From assembly GCF_947503705.1 (NCBI RefSeq), contig NZ_CANNES010000001.1, positions 812,501 to 876,500 on the forward strand: a stretch of 64,000 nucleotides of DNA. Direction: 5' to 3'. The notes below the pieces were generated by a model. It searched no databases and was not told where the DNA came from. It saw nothing but the letters and a program-made list of their open reading frames with translations. The stretch is from an uncultured Tateyamaria sp. GTDB lineage: Bacteria; Pseudomonadota; Alphaproteobacteria; Rhodobacterales; Rhodobacteraceae. Positions 10,002 to 16,370 of this stretch are shown in pieces; position 1 is the stretch's first letter; every line of letters starts with the position of its first letter. A program made the translations under genes and the position numbers.

Positions 10002-10274
10002 ATGATCCAAAGCACCAAGGGCAAACTCGCCGTCAAAGGCAAGTACGGCAAAGGCTTCCCGGGTGACTTGGTGAAGCGCACGCGGGCGATGCTTTCGGCG
10101 CTGGATGCTGCGGTGGTTGTCGAGGATTTGCGGTTCCCGCCCGGCAACCACCTGGAAGAACTGAAGGGGGATCGGGCCGGGCAACACTCTGTGCGGATCA
10201 ACGGGCAATGGCGCATCTGCTTTGTCTGGACGCCGAACGGCCCTGCCGACGTCGAGATTGTGGACTACCATTGA
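10002..10274 (+). CDS. higB: HigB-type toxin (RelE superfamily mRNA interferase)
   Basis: The 90-residue protein has the RelE/HigB plasmid-maintenance toxin pattern: a helical N-terminus, LRFPPGNHLEELKGDR, then the strand pair HSVRINGQWRICFVW and the closing VEIVDYH. Members cleave mRNA at the ribosome. As in other hig loci the toxin precedes the antitoxin, which begins 12 bases later. It sits under a promoter with an operator palindrome. In this element it probably stabilises inheritance or adds phage defence. The start may be slightly shorter or longer, as the ribosome site is poor. Confidence 0.88.
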   Translation: MIQSTKGKLAVKGKYGKGFPGDLVKRTRAMLSALDAAVVVEDLRFPPGNHLEELKGDRAGQHSVRINGQWRICFVWTPNGPADVEIVDYH

Positions 10275-10286
10275 GAGGATACGCTG

Positions 10287-10577
10287 ATGAGCTTGCTCGA
10301 GGACCCGATGCACCCAGGTGAAGTCCTGAAAGAGCTTTACCTCGATCCCCTGGAGATTGGGGCTATCGCACTTGCACGACGTCTGGGCGTGCCTCGGACG
10401 CGGATCGAGCGGTTGATCAAGGGCACGACCGGGATCACGCCTGACACGGCACTGCGCCTCGCCCGCGTGTTCAACACGACTCCAACCTACTGGGTGAACT
10501 TGCAAACGAATTATGACATGGCGCTCGCCGCTAAGGATATCGACGTTTCTGATATTGAACCGTTGGTTGCTGCATAA
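10287..10577 (+). CDS. higA: HigA-type antitoxin (XRE family)
   Basis: This 96-residue antitoxin begins MSLLEDPMHPGEVLKEL, the usual HigA opening, followed by a helix-turn-helix (about 27-60, ALARRLGVPRTRIERLIKGTTGITPDTALRLAR in outline) and the typical FNTTPTYWVNLQ block. It neutralises the preceding toxin and, with it, should repress the promoter through the ATGTATC/GATACAT palindrome. A short perfect inverted repeat (ATCACG-tc-CGTGAT, 10577-10590) overlaps its stop codon. Confidence 0.9.
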   Translation: MSLLEDPMHPGEVLKELYLDPLEIGAIALARRLGVPRTRIERLIKGTTGITPDTALRLARVFNTTPTYWVNLQTNYDMALAAKDIDVSDIEPLVAA

Positions 10578-10634
10578 TCACGTCCGTGATCTAACTGGAT
10601 TTGTGCGTACAATTACTCCGGGAGTCGTGCATCA

Positions 10635-11774
10635 ATGCTTTTTTTATTTGGCCTTTTGGCCGGAACGGTTTTGTCAATTTTTTTTGGGATGATCGTTTTT
10701 CACGTCTACGGCAAACCCACGCACGGCGCAGAAACCAATTCGATCAAAAAGGTCGTGCTGTCGGTTCCCTTCTTGTCACTATTAGTTTTTGCTCTCGTTT
10801 GCCTCGCCGTGGCAGTCACGGTTGATCTGCTTTTTCTGGCAGGCTCATCGGAAACCATCGGAAGCTTTTTGACATCTCCTAAGACTTGGCTGGCGGTTAC
10901 AAAAGAGCTGTTCTTTGCGGCGTTCATTGCACTCATTATTATTGTTGTCGTTGAAGTAGCATCGAATGACGAACAAGTAGAGCTAATGGCGGAGTTCAAG
11001 GAAAGTGTAGAAAAGCTCACACAGGATTCCATCGACAAGGCTCAAGAAAGCGTGTTCGAGGGTGTCTACAAGAACGCTGTAGACCCTGCGGTGTTCGAAG
11101 AGGTCGTGGACTCGATTTTCACCGCTGACTTCATTCGGGAAGAGCATCACAGGAGTATCGTCTTAGAGCCGGTCGCAGACAGAGACGACATCGTTCTTAT
11201 GAAAGTCAAACAGACGTACACAGTAAAAAATGTGACGAAGAACATAAAGTCTTCAAACCAGAGGTTTTACTTGCCCAACACACGCAACGCTGATGGCGAC
11301 CTGAATCAGTTTACTCAACTGGCCATTACCAGCGAAAAAGGCGAGAAAAACGAAATCCCTGACACCTATCCTTATGTTAGGCAGGCTGAACCTGAGGAGG
11401 ACAACAGTCCCGAAACAGCGCCCGCATGCGATCCAGCCGTTCCCAGTGTTGAACCTAGCTCAAGCGGCGCAGAAACGATCTACACCTTCCCAACAGTAAA
11501 GGTTCAAGGAGGAGGTGTTGTCCGCGTTGAACTAGAGCTACAACTGGTCAAGGATATGTCAGATAATGAGATTCTGACTTTTCTGTCACCAACCTTGAAA
11601 GGTAGTTTTTCCGTCCATAGTTATGTGTCCGATCTCGACATCAAGGCTATCAGCCTGCATCGAGGAGCTTTGACTGAAACTCCCGACGGTGGTGAGGACT
11701 TCAAACGCTGGACCTTCAACCGGCCAATGCTCCCGTATCAAGGCTATGTGGTAATGTGGTCAAAGGTTACTTGA
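10635..11774 (+). CDS. Membrane protein with three N-terminal TM helices, unknown function
   Basis: The 379-residue protein has three hydrophobic segments near residues 1-24, 41-69 and 87-107. A coiled-coil-like acidic stretch (about 108-140) and a soluble C-terminal domain follow. A low-complexity linker around 245-265 is rich in proline, glutamate and serine. GGGAG lies 11 bases before the ATG at 10635. No family is recognised. It is a lone gene between higBA and the mobilization module, in the cargo position where membrane-bound defence effectors are common, but nothing in the sequence proves such a role. The cytoplasmic domain could sense a ligand and the membrane part act as an effector. 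A terminator at 12013-12040 may serve it. Confidence 0.65.
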   Translation: MLFLFGLLAGTVLSIFFGMIVFHVYGKPTHGAETNSIKKVVLSVPFLSLLVFALVCLAVAVTVDLLFLAGSSETIGSFLTSPKTWLAVTKELFFAAFIALIIIVVVEVASNDEQVELMAEFKESVEKLTQDSIDKAQESVFEGVYKNAVDPAVFEEVVDSIFTADFIREEHHRSIVLEPVADRDDIVLMKVKQTYTVKNVTKNIKSSNQRFYLPNTRNADGDLNQFTQLAITSEKGEKNEIPDTYPYVRQAEPEEDNSPETAPACDPAVPSVEPSSSGAETIYTFPTVKVQGGGVVRVELELQLVKDMSDNEILTFLSPTLKGSFSVHSYVSDLDIKAISLHRGALTETPDGGEDFKRWTFNRPMLPYQGYVVMWSKVT

Positions 11775-11940
11775 CAGTTTGTTTCTTGTTTTTGAAGAAC
11801 GCCTAGTTGAACGAACGTTAAGGTTTTTGTAGTCTGGTGGCCGATGATGAAATGCCCTTGATTCCTTGGGCTTAAGTGGCCATATATAGTGTACAGGGTT
11901 GAGCAAAATGGCCCATGTTGTACAGGCAAAGGAGAAAACA

Positions 11941-11988
11941 ATGACTCGGCAGAATCGTTTCCTTGGAGACGGCGGCACAGCTATCTAA
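11941..11988 (+). CDS. 15-residue ORF with strong ribosome site
   Basis: AAAGGAGAAAACA immediately precedes ATG at 11941, and the frame MTRQNRFLGDGGTAI ends at TAA 11986-11988. A strong intrinsic terminator begins 25 bases later, so promoter, tiny ORF and terminator could form a stand-alone transcript. A weak promoter (TATAGT near 11885) lies upstream. It may be a microprotein, a leader peptide or part of a small RNA; I do not recognise it. Confidence 0.35.
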   Translation: MTRQNRFLGDGGTAI

Positions 11989-12012
11989 CCAAGGCCGTAA
12001 ATTGAACGCGTG

Positions 12013-12040
12013 AGCGCGGCAGAATATGCCGCGCTTTTTT
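12013..12040 (+). terminator. Intrinsic terminator
   Basis: AGCGCGGCA (12013-12021) pairs perfectly with TGCCGCGCT (12027-12035) around a five-base loop, followed by a run of six T. This is a strong rho-independent terminator for plus-strand transcription, serving the 15-codon ORF and possibly the membrane-protein gene. On the minus strand the stem is not followed by a T run. Confidence 0.85.
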
Positions 12041-12090
12041 GTGTCTTATAGTTGCGTTGTCAACTTCGACCGGCTTTTCAGACACATCCC

Positions 12091-13644
12091 TCAATGCCTC
12101 AACCCCCTTTCCGCATGCGCCTCCTGGCTGTCTAGCTGTCCCTCAATCTCTCGGCGGCGGCCCTCGCTAAGGTCAAGCTCTGCTGCAAGCTCTCGTCCAG
12201 CGTCTTGTAGCTCGACTCGTCGTTCAGCAATCCGTTCAAGGCCTTCATGGATGCGGCTTGTGAGCGAATGAGCAACGTCACGCAGTCTTTCAAGCCACCC
12301 AGTTCCTTCTCGATCCTGCTGGTCGAGCGTGTCTCCAAGGCGGTCAAGCCCTTCGCGGAGGCCTCTGAGGCCGTCACCAACCGCTCGACGCAGGCGAGCA
12401 AGTCGCGTTCCAAGGCTGTCAGTTGGGTCATCTAGTCCTCCTCGATCTTGATGCAGGTGACGTGTCGTCCGTCCATCGTGCAGGTCCTGAGCCGCGTCTT
12501 CGATGGGTCCAGGATCAGCCAGGTCCCCTCGGGCCGCTCGATCCGTGTCAGGCCCAGTTCCGTTAGTTCCGAACGCGTCAGATGCACCGTCCAGAAAAAG
12601 CTCGCGGCAATCATCGAGGCGATGCCCGTCAGCACCATCAAAGCGATCAGCCAGGGCGAGATCGTCAGCCAGAGGCGGATCGATCTCAGCCGCGTCTCGA
12701 AGATGCTCGCCGTCTCGGTCTGAAAGCGGCGCGTATCGCTCGCGATGGTATGCTGCGCGGCGCCCACAATATTCTTCAAATCGATCCTGAAGTTCTTGAG
12801 CTGGGACGAGATCGAGGCGACGTGTTCCGCGCGCACCGTGTCGAGTTCCGCGTTCAGCTTCTCGCTCAGCCGGGTCGGCTTGCCAGTCTTCATGGAAAAT
12901 CTCTCCTTTCAGCCGCCAGCGTTCGCCGGTCTCCGGGTCGCGGGCCGTGATGTAGGCCTTGCCGGTGCGCGGTAGGTCGAAGCCCGCGTCTGTGAGCGCC
13001 TCGACCATGCTCGCGCGGTCTGTGATCAGCCCCATATCGATCTGGTCCTGTATCCAGGCGTGCAACTCGTCCCGGCCTTGGGCGCGAGTTGGGGCTTCGA
13101 CCGTGTCGCGGACCTCTTGGGCGCGCTCCACATCCATCGGGTCGGCCCAGCCGTGGCGCTGGTTCATCACGTCCCGAAGACTGTCGTAGGCGTCCTGATA
13201 TCCGGGCGGCGCGATGTTGAGGCTCTTGCCCGTCGTCAGCTCCAGGCGCGGGGTGCAGAAGTGCAGCTCGACCCGGCCTTCGTGGCGATGGCGGACCCAG
13301 AGCACCTCATATTGCTCGGGGTCCAGCCCCGCGAAGGCCAGCCGCTCGAACCCGTCCATGACCTCGGCTTGCTCGTCCTCGGTTGGATCGTCAGTGTCGG
13401 CAAAGCTGATCACGCCTGCGCGGTAGGTCCACTGATGGCGGCTGGCATCGATTAGGCCTTCGGTGCGCTGGGGGTTGCCCCGTAGCACCTCGGGCAAAGG
13501 ATCGCGGGTGACTGTAACCGGCTGACCGTCCGCATCACGGATCAGGTCGCGGTTCCCGTCATAGGCCAGCACGTGCTCCGCGACGAGGTACCCGACCGGC
13601 CCTGCGCCCGCGCCTTTGCCGTTGGGGAAGAACTTGATCAGCAC
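12091..13644 (-). CDS. mobA: Relaxase / mobilization nuclease (MobA-like)
   Basis: This 517-residue protein should nick the element's oriT and lead the strand into a recipient. The N-terminal relaxase domain has a candidate catalytic tyrosine near residue 74 (HQWTYRAG) and a metal-binding block near 117-128 (WVRHRHEGRVELHF) followed by NIAPPGYQDAYD. The C-terminal half is charged and helical, rich in arginine and aspartate. Its start overlaps the mobC stop by 7 bases. Two other genes lie entirely within its 3' half in another frame, as in ColE1-type mbe loci, so the unusual composition of the C-terminal half is partly a by-product of double coding. Confidence 0.88.
   Translation of the reverse strand: MLIKFFPNGKGAGAGPVGYLVAEHVLAYDGNRDLIRDADGQPVTVTRDPLPEVLRGNPQRTEGLIDASRHQWTYRAGVISFADTDDPTEDEQAEVMDGFERLAFAGLDPEQYEVLWVRHRHEGRVELHFCTPRLELTTGKSLNIAPPGYQDAYDSLRDVMNQRHGWADPMDVERAQEVRDTVEAPTRAQGRDELHAWIQDQIDMGLITDRASMVEALTDAGFDLPRTGKAYITARDPETGERWRLKGEIFHEDWQADPAEREAERGTRHGARGTRRLDLVPAQELQDRFEEYCGRRAAYHRERYAPLSDRDGEHLRDAAEIDPPLADDLALADRFDGADGHRLDDCRELFLDGASDAFGTNGTGPDTDRAARGDLADPGPIEDAAQDLHDGRTTRHLHQDRGGLDDPTDSLGTRLARLRRAVGDGLRGLREGLDRLGDTLDQQDREGTGWLERLRDVAHSLTSRIHEGLERIAERRVELQDAGRELAAELDLSEGRRREIEGQLDSQEAHAERGLRH
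12132..12431 (-). CDS. MobD/MbeD-like protein nested inside mobA
   Basis: A 99-residue helical protein (MTQLTALERDLLACVERLV onward) encoded wholly within mobA in a different frame of the same strand. It starts directly after the stop of the nested mobB-like gene (TAGATG) and has a GAGGAGG ribosome site 5 bases ahead. Composition is that of a coiled-coil accessory protein, matching the small MbeD/MobD proteins of ColE1-type plasmids in size, position and opening sequence. Its role in mobilization is inferred from that similarity. Confidence 0.75.
   Translation of the reverse strand: MTQLTALERDLLACVERLVTASEASAKGLTALETRSTSRIEKELGGLKDCVTLLIRSQAASMKALNGLLNDESSYKTLDESLQQSLTLARAAAERLRDS
12432..12893 (-). 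CDS. MobB/MbeB-like membrane protein nested inside mobA
   Basis: A 153-residue protein encoded wholly within mobA in another frame. AAAGGAGAG stands 8 bases before its ATG. An N-terminal coiled-coil region (1-73) is followed by a transmembrane segment near 74-103 (LTISPWLIALMVLTGIASM) and a C-terminal region ending in CTMDGRHVTCIKIEED. MobB of RSF1010-type and MbeB of ColE1-type plasmids occupy the same nested place, carry a membrane helix and help relaxase engage the host's transfer apparatus. That function is inferred here. Confidence 0.82.
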   Translation of the reverse strand: MKTGKPTRLSEKLNAELDTVRAEHVASISSQLKNFRIDLKNIVGAAQHTIASDTRRFQTETASIFETRLRSIRLWLTISPWLIALMVLTGIASMIAASFFWTVHLTRSELTELGLTRIERPEGTWLILDPSKTRLRTCTMDGRHVTCIKIEED

Positions 13645-14123
13645 CGCCGCGCCTCATCTAGGAGCGCGGCCAGCTGGCGTTCGATCACCACGAGGCGGCG
13701 CGCAACGGTCAGGCTGTCAAGATCGGTGCGCCCGACCTTCATGGCGTGGTTCAGCCAACGGGCGATCTGGTTGAGGTTGCCGCCAATGCGTCCGATCGCA
13801 AGGACCAGCGCCGGATCGACGCTCGGCATGGGCTTGCGGCGGCGCGCCTCAGTAAGGCCAAGCGCCTCGCGCAGCAGGGTCGAGGCAGGCAGGCCAGCGG
13901 CCTCAGCCTTGGCGCGCAGCTGGGCCTTCTCAGACGCGGTGCAGCGGAAGACGAAGGTCTCGGTCAGCGGCTCTTTGGCTGCTTTTGGGGCGGGGGCTTT
14001 GCGCGCGCCGGTGGGGCTCGAAGGGGAGGCGTGCCACCCCTCGCAAGGTCCCGTGTCATCGGCGCAGCCGTATGACATGGGTCGCCTTGCTGTTTGCGCT
14101 TTGGTTGGATCGGTGGTGCTCAT
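13638..14123 (-). CDS. mobC: Mobilization accessory protein MobC
   Basis: The 161-residue product starts at MSTTDPTKAQ (14123); this ATG overlaps the stop of the upstream gene (ATGA), and the longer frame to 14291 is not needed. Residues 55-161 match MobC relaxosome proteins. They include TETFVFRCTASEKAQLRAKAE, a ribbon-helix-helix-like start, and the diagnostic IGRIGGNLNQIARWLN block near residue 120. It should bind near oriT and help open the strands for MobA, which overlaps its end by 7 bases. Confidence 0.9.
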   Translation of the reverse strand: MSTTDPTKAQTARRPMSYGCADDTGPCEGWHASPSSPTGARKAPAPKAAKEPLTETFVFRCTASEKAQLRAKAEAAGLPASTLLREALGLTEARRRKPMPSVDPALVLAIGRIGGNLNQIARWLNHAMKVGRTDLDSLTVARRLVVIERQLAALLDEARRC

Positions 14124-14974
14124 GATCTGAGGCCTGCCGCCTGGATTTGGGCCTGTGTCACCAGCTCTGCGGCCAATAGTGCATCGATCTGGCCGGGCGT
14201 GATGTGGCGGCAAAGAGGGTGGCGATCCGTGACCCAATTCGCCAAGCCTACCAGCATCTCGGCTTCCTTGGCCTTCGTCTCGGCGCGGCATTTGGTGATG
14301 TCCTCGACGTAAGCTCGCCAGCGTCCCGACTTGAGCCAGTTGTCAGAGAAACAGACCTTGGACCGGGTGAAGTCCGCGCTTTCAGTCGCGTAGGCCTTCA
14401 CGGCCTGTAACAGGTCTTCGGCCTCTGTCCCGGCGTCCAGGATGTCCCTGATCCGCCCAAGGCACTCAGTCTTTCCGCGCAACCGGTCGGGCGGATACGC
14501 TGCCAAAATCCTCTCAACCTCTTCATCCTCGGCCACCACGCGCTCGCGCGAAGGTGGTTTATGGATGGTTTTAGGATGGTTTGGGGGCCGTGGTGGCCCC
14601 GGTACCCCGGCCACTGTGGCCCCCGTTCCGGGTCTAGTCTGGACGGGGTTCACTGTGGCCCCCGTCTCGATATCGGGTTCGGCGGTGAGTTCGAGCGCCT
14701 CGATTTGAGCCAGATCGATGCGGTAAACGACGGTGAATCCGTTCTTGCATCCACGCGCACCTGTCTCGACCAAAATGCCTTCCTTCAGGAAGTCCCGGAT
14801 CGTCCTCTTGACCGTGGTCCCGCCAAGCTCTGTGTGCCTCTGGATCGTCCCCTTTGAACACCAGATGCCGGAGCCATCGTCCGAGGCCTTGTCCGCCAGA
14901 AACATGATGATCTGCTTGCGCGTCGCACTCCCAAACTTCCGCTCCGCACAAGCGTTTGCCACCCGCCAGCTCAT
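14120..14974 (-). CDS. Helix-turn-helix protein, possible replication initiator
   Basis: The protein has 284 residues. Its N-terminal winged helix-turn-helix (about 15-75, ATRKQIIMFLADKASDDGSG then STIQRH-like and TVKRTIRDFLKEGIL) resembles primosomal or phage O-type proteins. A proline-rich linker lies at 115-145 and a second helical domain at 150-230. Such proteins often head mobC-mobA modules in elements of this group. It could initiate replication of the excised circle or control mob transcription. It is the first gene of an overlapping operon with mobC and mobA, close to attR. The exact function is uncertain. Confidence 0.65.
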   Translation of the reverse strand: MSWRVANACAERKFGSATRKQIIMFLADKASDDGSGIWCSKGTIQRHTELGGTTVKRTIRDFLKEGILVETGARGCKNGFTVVYRIDLAQIEALELTAEPDIETGATVNPVQTRPGTGATVAGVPGPPRPPNHPKTIHKPPSRERVVAEDEEVERILAAYPPDRLRGKTECLGRIRDILDAGTEAEDLLQAVKAYATESADFTRSKVCFSDNWLKSGRWRAYVEDITKCRAETKAKEAEMLVGLANWVTDRHPLCRHITPGQIDALLAAELVTQAQIQAAGLRS

Positions 14975-15126
14975 CGGATGGCCTCAAAAGCCGCACGGAC
15001 GTGCGAATTTTGTACAGGTTTTGTACGAGATTTCGGTCGTTTTCGGAGAATTCGGCGGAAAACGAAACGGGCGTTTCTGCACGCTTCGGCAGAACTCCTT
15101 GCAAATAAGCCATATTTTTCAGGCGG
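14975..15126. promoter_or_regulatory. Right-end control region with TTTGTAC repeats and hairpin
   Basis: Between the last element gene and attR lie two TTTGTAC repeats (15009-15015 and 15020-15026, 11 bp apart) and an inverted repeat TCGTTTTC (15037-15044) / GAAAACGA (15058-15065). TTTGTAC also occurs twice near the left end (4165-4171 and 4191-4197). These could be integrase arm sites, replication iterons or part of oriT; the shared motif at both ends favours arm sites. Assignment is inference. Confidence 0.4.
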
Positions 15127-15176
15127 TTTTGGCGACCCCGGCAGGATTCGAACCTGCAACCTGCCCCTTAGGAGGG
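15127..15176. repeat. attR: 50-bp repeat within intact tRNA-Arg
   Basis: Identical over 50 bases to attL at 4069-4118. It overlaps the 3' half of the complete tRNA-Arg gene, so integration left the tRNA gene functional at this end and put the duplicated fragment at the other. Confidence 0.95.
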
Positions 15177-15206
15177 GGCTGCTCTATCCAGTTGAGCCAC
15201 GGGGCC
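15130..15206 (-). tRNA. tRNA-Arg (CCU anticodon)
   Basis: On the minus strand a 77-base tRNA folds fully. The acceptor stem is GGCCCCG with CGGGGTC; a D arm with GGCTCAACTGGATAGAGC, an anticodon arm with loop CTCCTAA (anticodon CCT) and the T arm GGTTCGAATCC follow, and CCA is encoded. It is the insertion site of the integrative element, whose attR covers its 3' half. It reads AGG codons. Confidence 0.95.
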
Positions 15207-15335
15207 GCGCGTCTTTTGTCTACTTACGCAAAACCCGATTGTCACCTATTTCAAACCGCTCAAATGACCGGCAGTGCTTGAAATCCGTGCGGTTTTGTCG
15301 GTAACTCAGATCACCCATTCAAAAGAGGATTGCCT

Positions 15336-16370
15336 TTGACCGATCGCACCCAACGCCCGCTGACGCTTCGTGATGTTTCCGCGGCTTCCGGTGTTTCCGA
15401 AATGACGGTGAGCCGGGTTTTGCGCAATCGGGGCGATGTCTCGGAAGCGACGCGAAAGAAGGTTCTCGAAGCCGCCAAAACGCTCGGCTATGTGCCCAAC
15501 CAGATCGCAGGCTCCCTTGCCTCTCAGCATGTCAATCTGGTCGCCGTTATCATCCCGTCGCTTAGCAACATGGTGTTTCCAGAGGTGCTGACGGGTATCA
15601 ACCAAGTGCTTGAAAACACGCCGCTTCAGCCTGTGTTTGGTGTCACCGACTACATGCGCGACAAAGAAGAGCGGGTGCTCTACGAGATGCTGTCCTGGCG
15701 CCCATCTGGCGTCATAATCGCGGGGCTGGAGCATTCGGATGCAGCTGAGGCGATGCTGCGCAACGCTGGCATCCCGGTGGTTGAGATTATGGACACGGAC
15801 GGGCGGCCCGTCGATAACATGGTCGGCATTTCGCATCGCCAGGCGGGCCTTGATATGGCGCGCGCGATCCTCAAGCAAGGCTATTCGCGGATTGGATTTA
15901 TGGGGACATCGATGCCCCGGGACCACCGAGCGCGTAAACGGTTCGAAGGACTGACCGAAGGCCTCGCCAAAGCAGGTGTCGAGATTGAAGCACGCGACTT
16001 TTATTCGGGCGGATCGGCCTTGGCAAAGGGGCGCGAAATGACAGCCGCGATGTTGAAGGAAAATCCGGATCTTGATTTCCTTTATTATTCCAATGACATG
16101 ATCGGCGCCGGAGGCTTGCTTTACCTTCTGGACGAAGGCATCGACGTACCTGGGCAAATTGGTTTGGCGGGCTTTAACGGCGTTGAATTGCTGCAAGGTT
16201 TGCCACGCCAACTGGCGACAACAGATGCCTGTCGGCTTGAGATTGGGCGCGCAGCCGCAGAAATCATTCTGGATCAGTCCAAATCCGACACAGAAAAAAG
16301 CCCCCAGCACATCACGCTCAGCCCCAAGATTTCATACGGCGACACGTTGCGCCGCAATATGCGGACGTGA
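15336..16370 (+). CDS. LacI-family transcriptional regulator
   Basis: The product of about 344 residues has a LacI helix-turn-helix at its N-terminus (LTLRDVSAASGVSEMTVSRVL) and a hinge with VPNQIAGSLAS. A periplasmic-binding-like domain follows, with an HxQAGLDMARA-type effector region. The helix-turn-helix and hinge are closest in style to GntR-type gluconate repressors. A TTG at 15336 is 8 bases after AGAGG; a TTG at 15330 is also in frame but too near the ribosome site. It is the first chromosomal gene beyond the tRNA. It overlaps the next start (GTGA) although the two functions look unrelated. A sugar-acid effector is likely; the target operon is not clear. Confidence 0.88.
   Translation: MTDRTQRPLTLRDVSAASGVSEMTVSRVLRNRGDVSEATRKKVLEAAKTLGYVPNQIAGSLASQHVNLVAVIIPSLSNMVFPEVLTGINQVLENTPLQPVFGVTDYMRDKEERVLYEMLSWRPSGVIIAGLEHSDAAEAMLRNAGIPVVEIMDTDGRPVDNMVGISHRQAGLDMARAILKQGYSRIGFMGTSMPRDHRARKRFEGLTEGLAKAGVEIEARDFYSGGSALAKGREMTAAMLKENPDLDFLYYSNDMIGAGGLLYLLDEGIDVPGQIGLAGFNGVELLQGLPRQLATTDACRLEIGRAAAEIILDQSKSDTEKSPQHITLSPKISYGDTLRRNMRT

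Larger units (their letters stand above)
11775..12090. other. Intergenic region with repeats, short ORF and terminator
   Basis: This 316-base stretch between the membrane-protein gene and mobA has no long gene. It contains two direct repeats TGTACAGG (11890-11897 and 11919-11926) that also occur at the right end of the element. A 15-codon ORF with a near-ideal ribosome site (11941) and a strong terminator (12013-12040) follow. An oriT here or near the right end is possible but no nic site could be recognised. Confidence 0.5.
4069..15176. mobile_element. Integrative mobilizable element in tRNA-Arg (about 11.06 kb)
   Basis: The element is bounded by 50-bp direct repeats of the tRNA-Arg 3' end (attL 4069-4118, attR 15127-15176). 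A tyrosine integrase gene starts its reading toward attL and ends 15 bases from it. The other end carries a helix-turn-helix protein and a mobC-mobA module, but no type IV secretion or coupling genes, so it should be mobilized in trans rather than self-transmissible. The centre is cargo: regulators, XRE-ImmA, an AvcD-like deaminase, HigBA and a membrane protein. Coding in the cargo part is less GC-rich than in the chromosomal flank to the right, which fits acquisition. Confidence 0.93.

Noticed and set aside
12447-13455. Plus-strand ORFs opposite mobA
   Set aside because: They are arginine/serine-rich shadows of mobA and the nested mob genes; the minus-strand frames have ribosome sites and protein-like features.
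15306-16310. Long open frame on the minus strand opposite the LacI gene
   Set aside because: It is the antisense shadow of a clear LacI-family gene, with histidine/arginine-rich composition and no recognisable domain.
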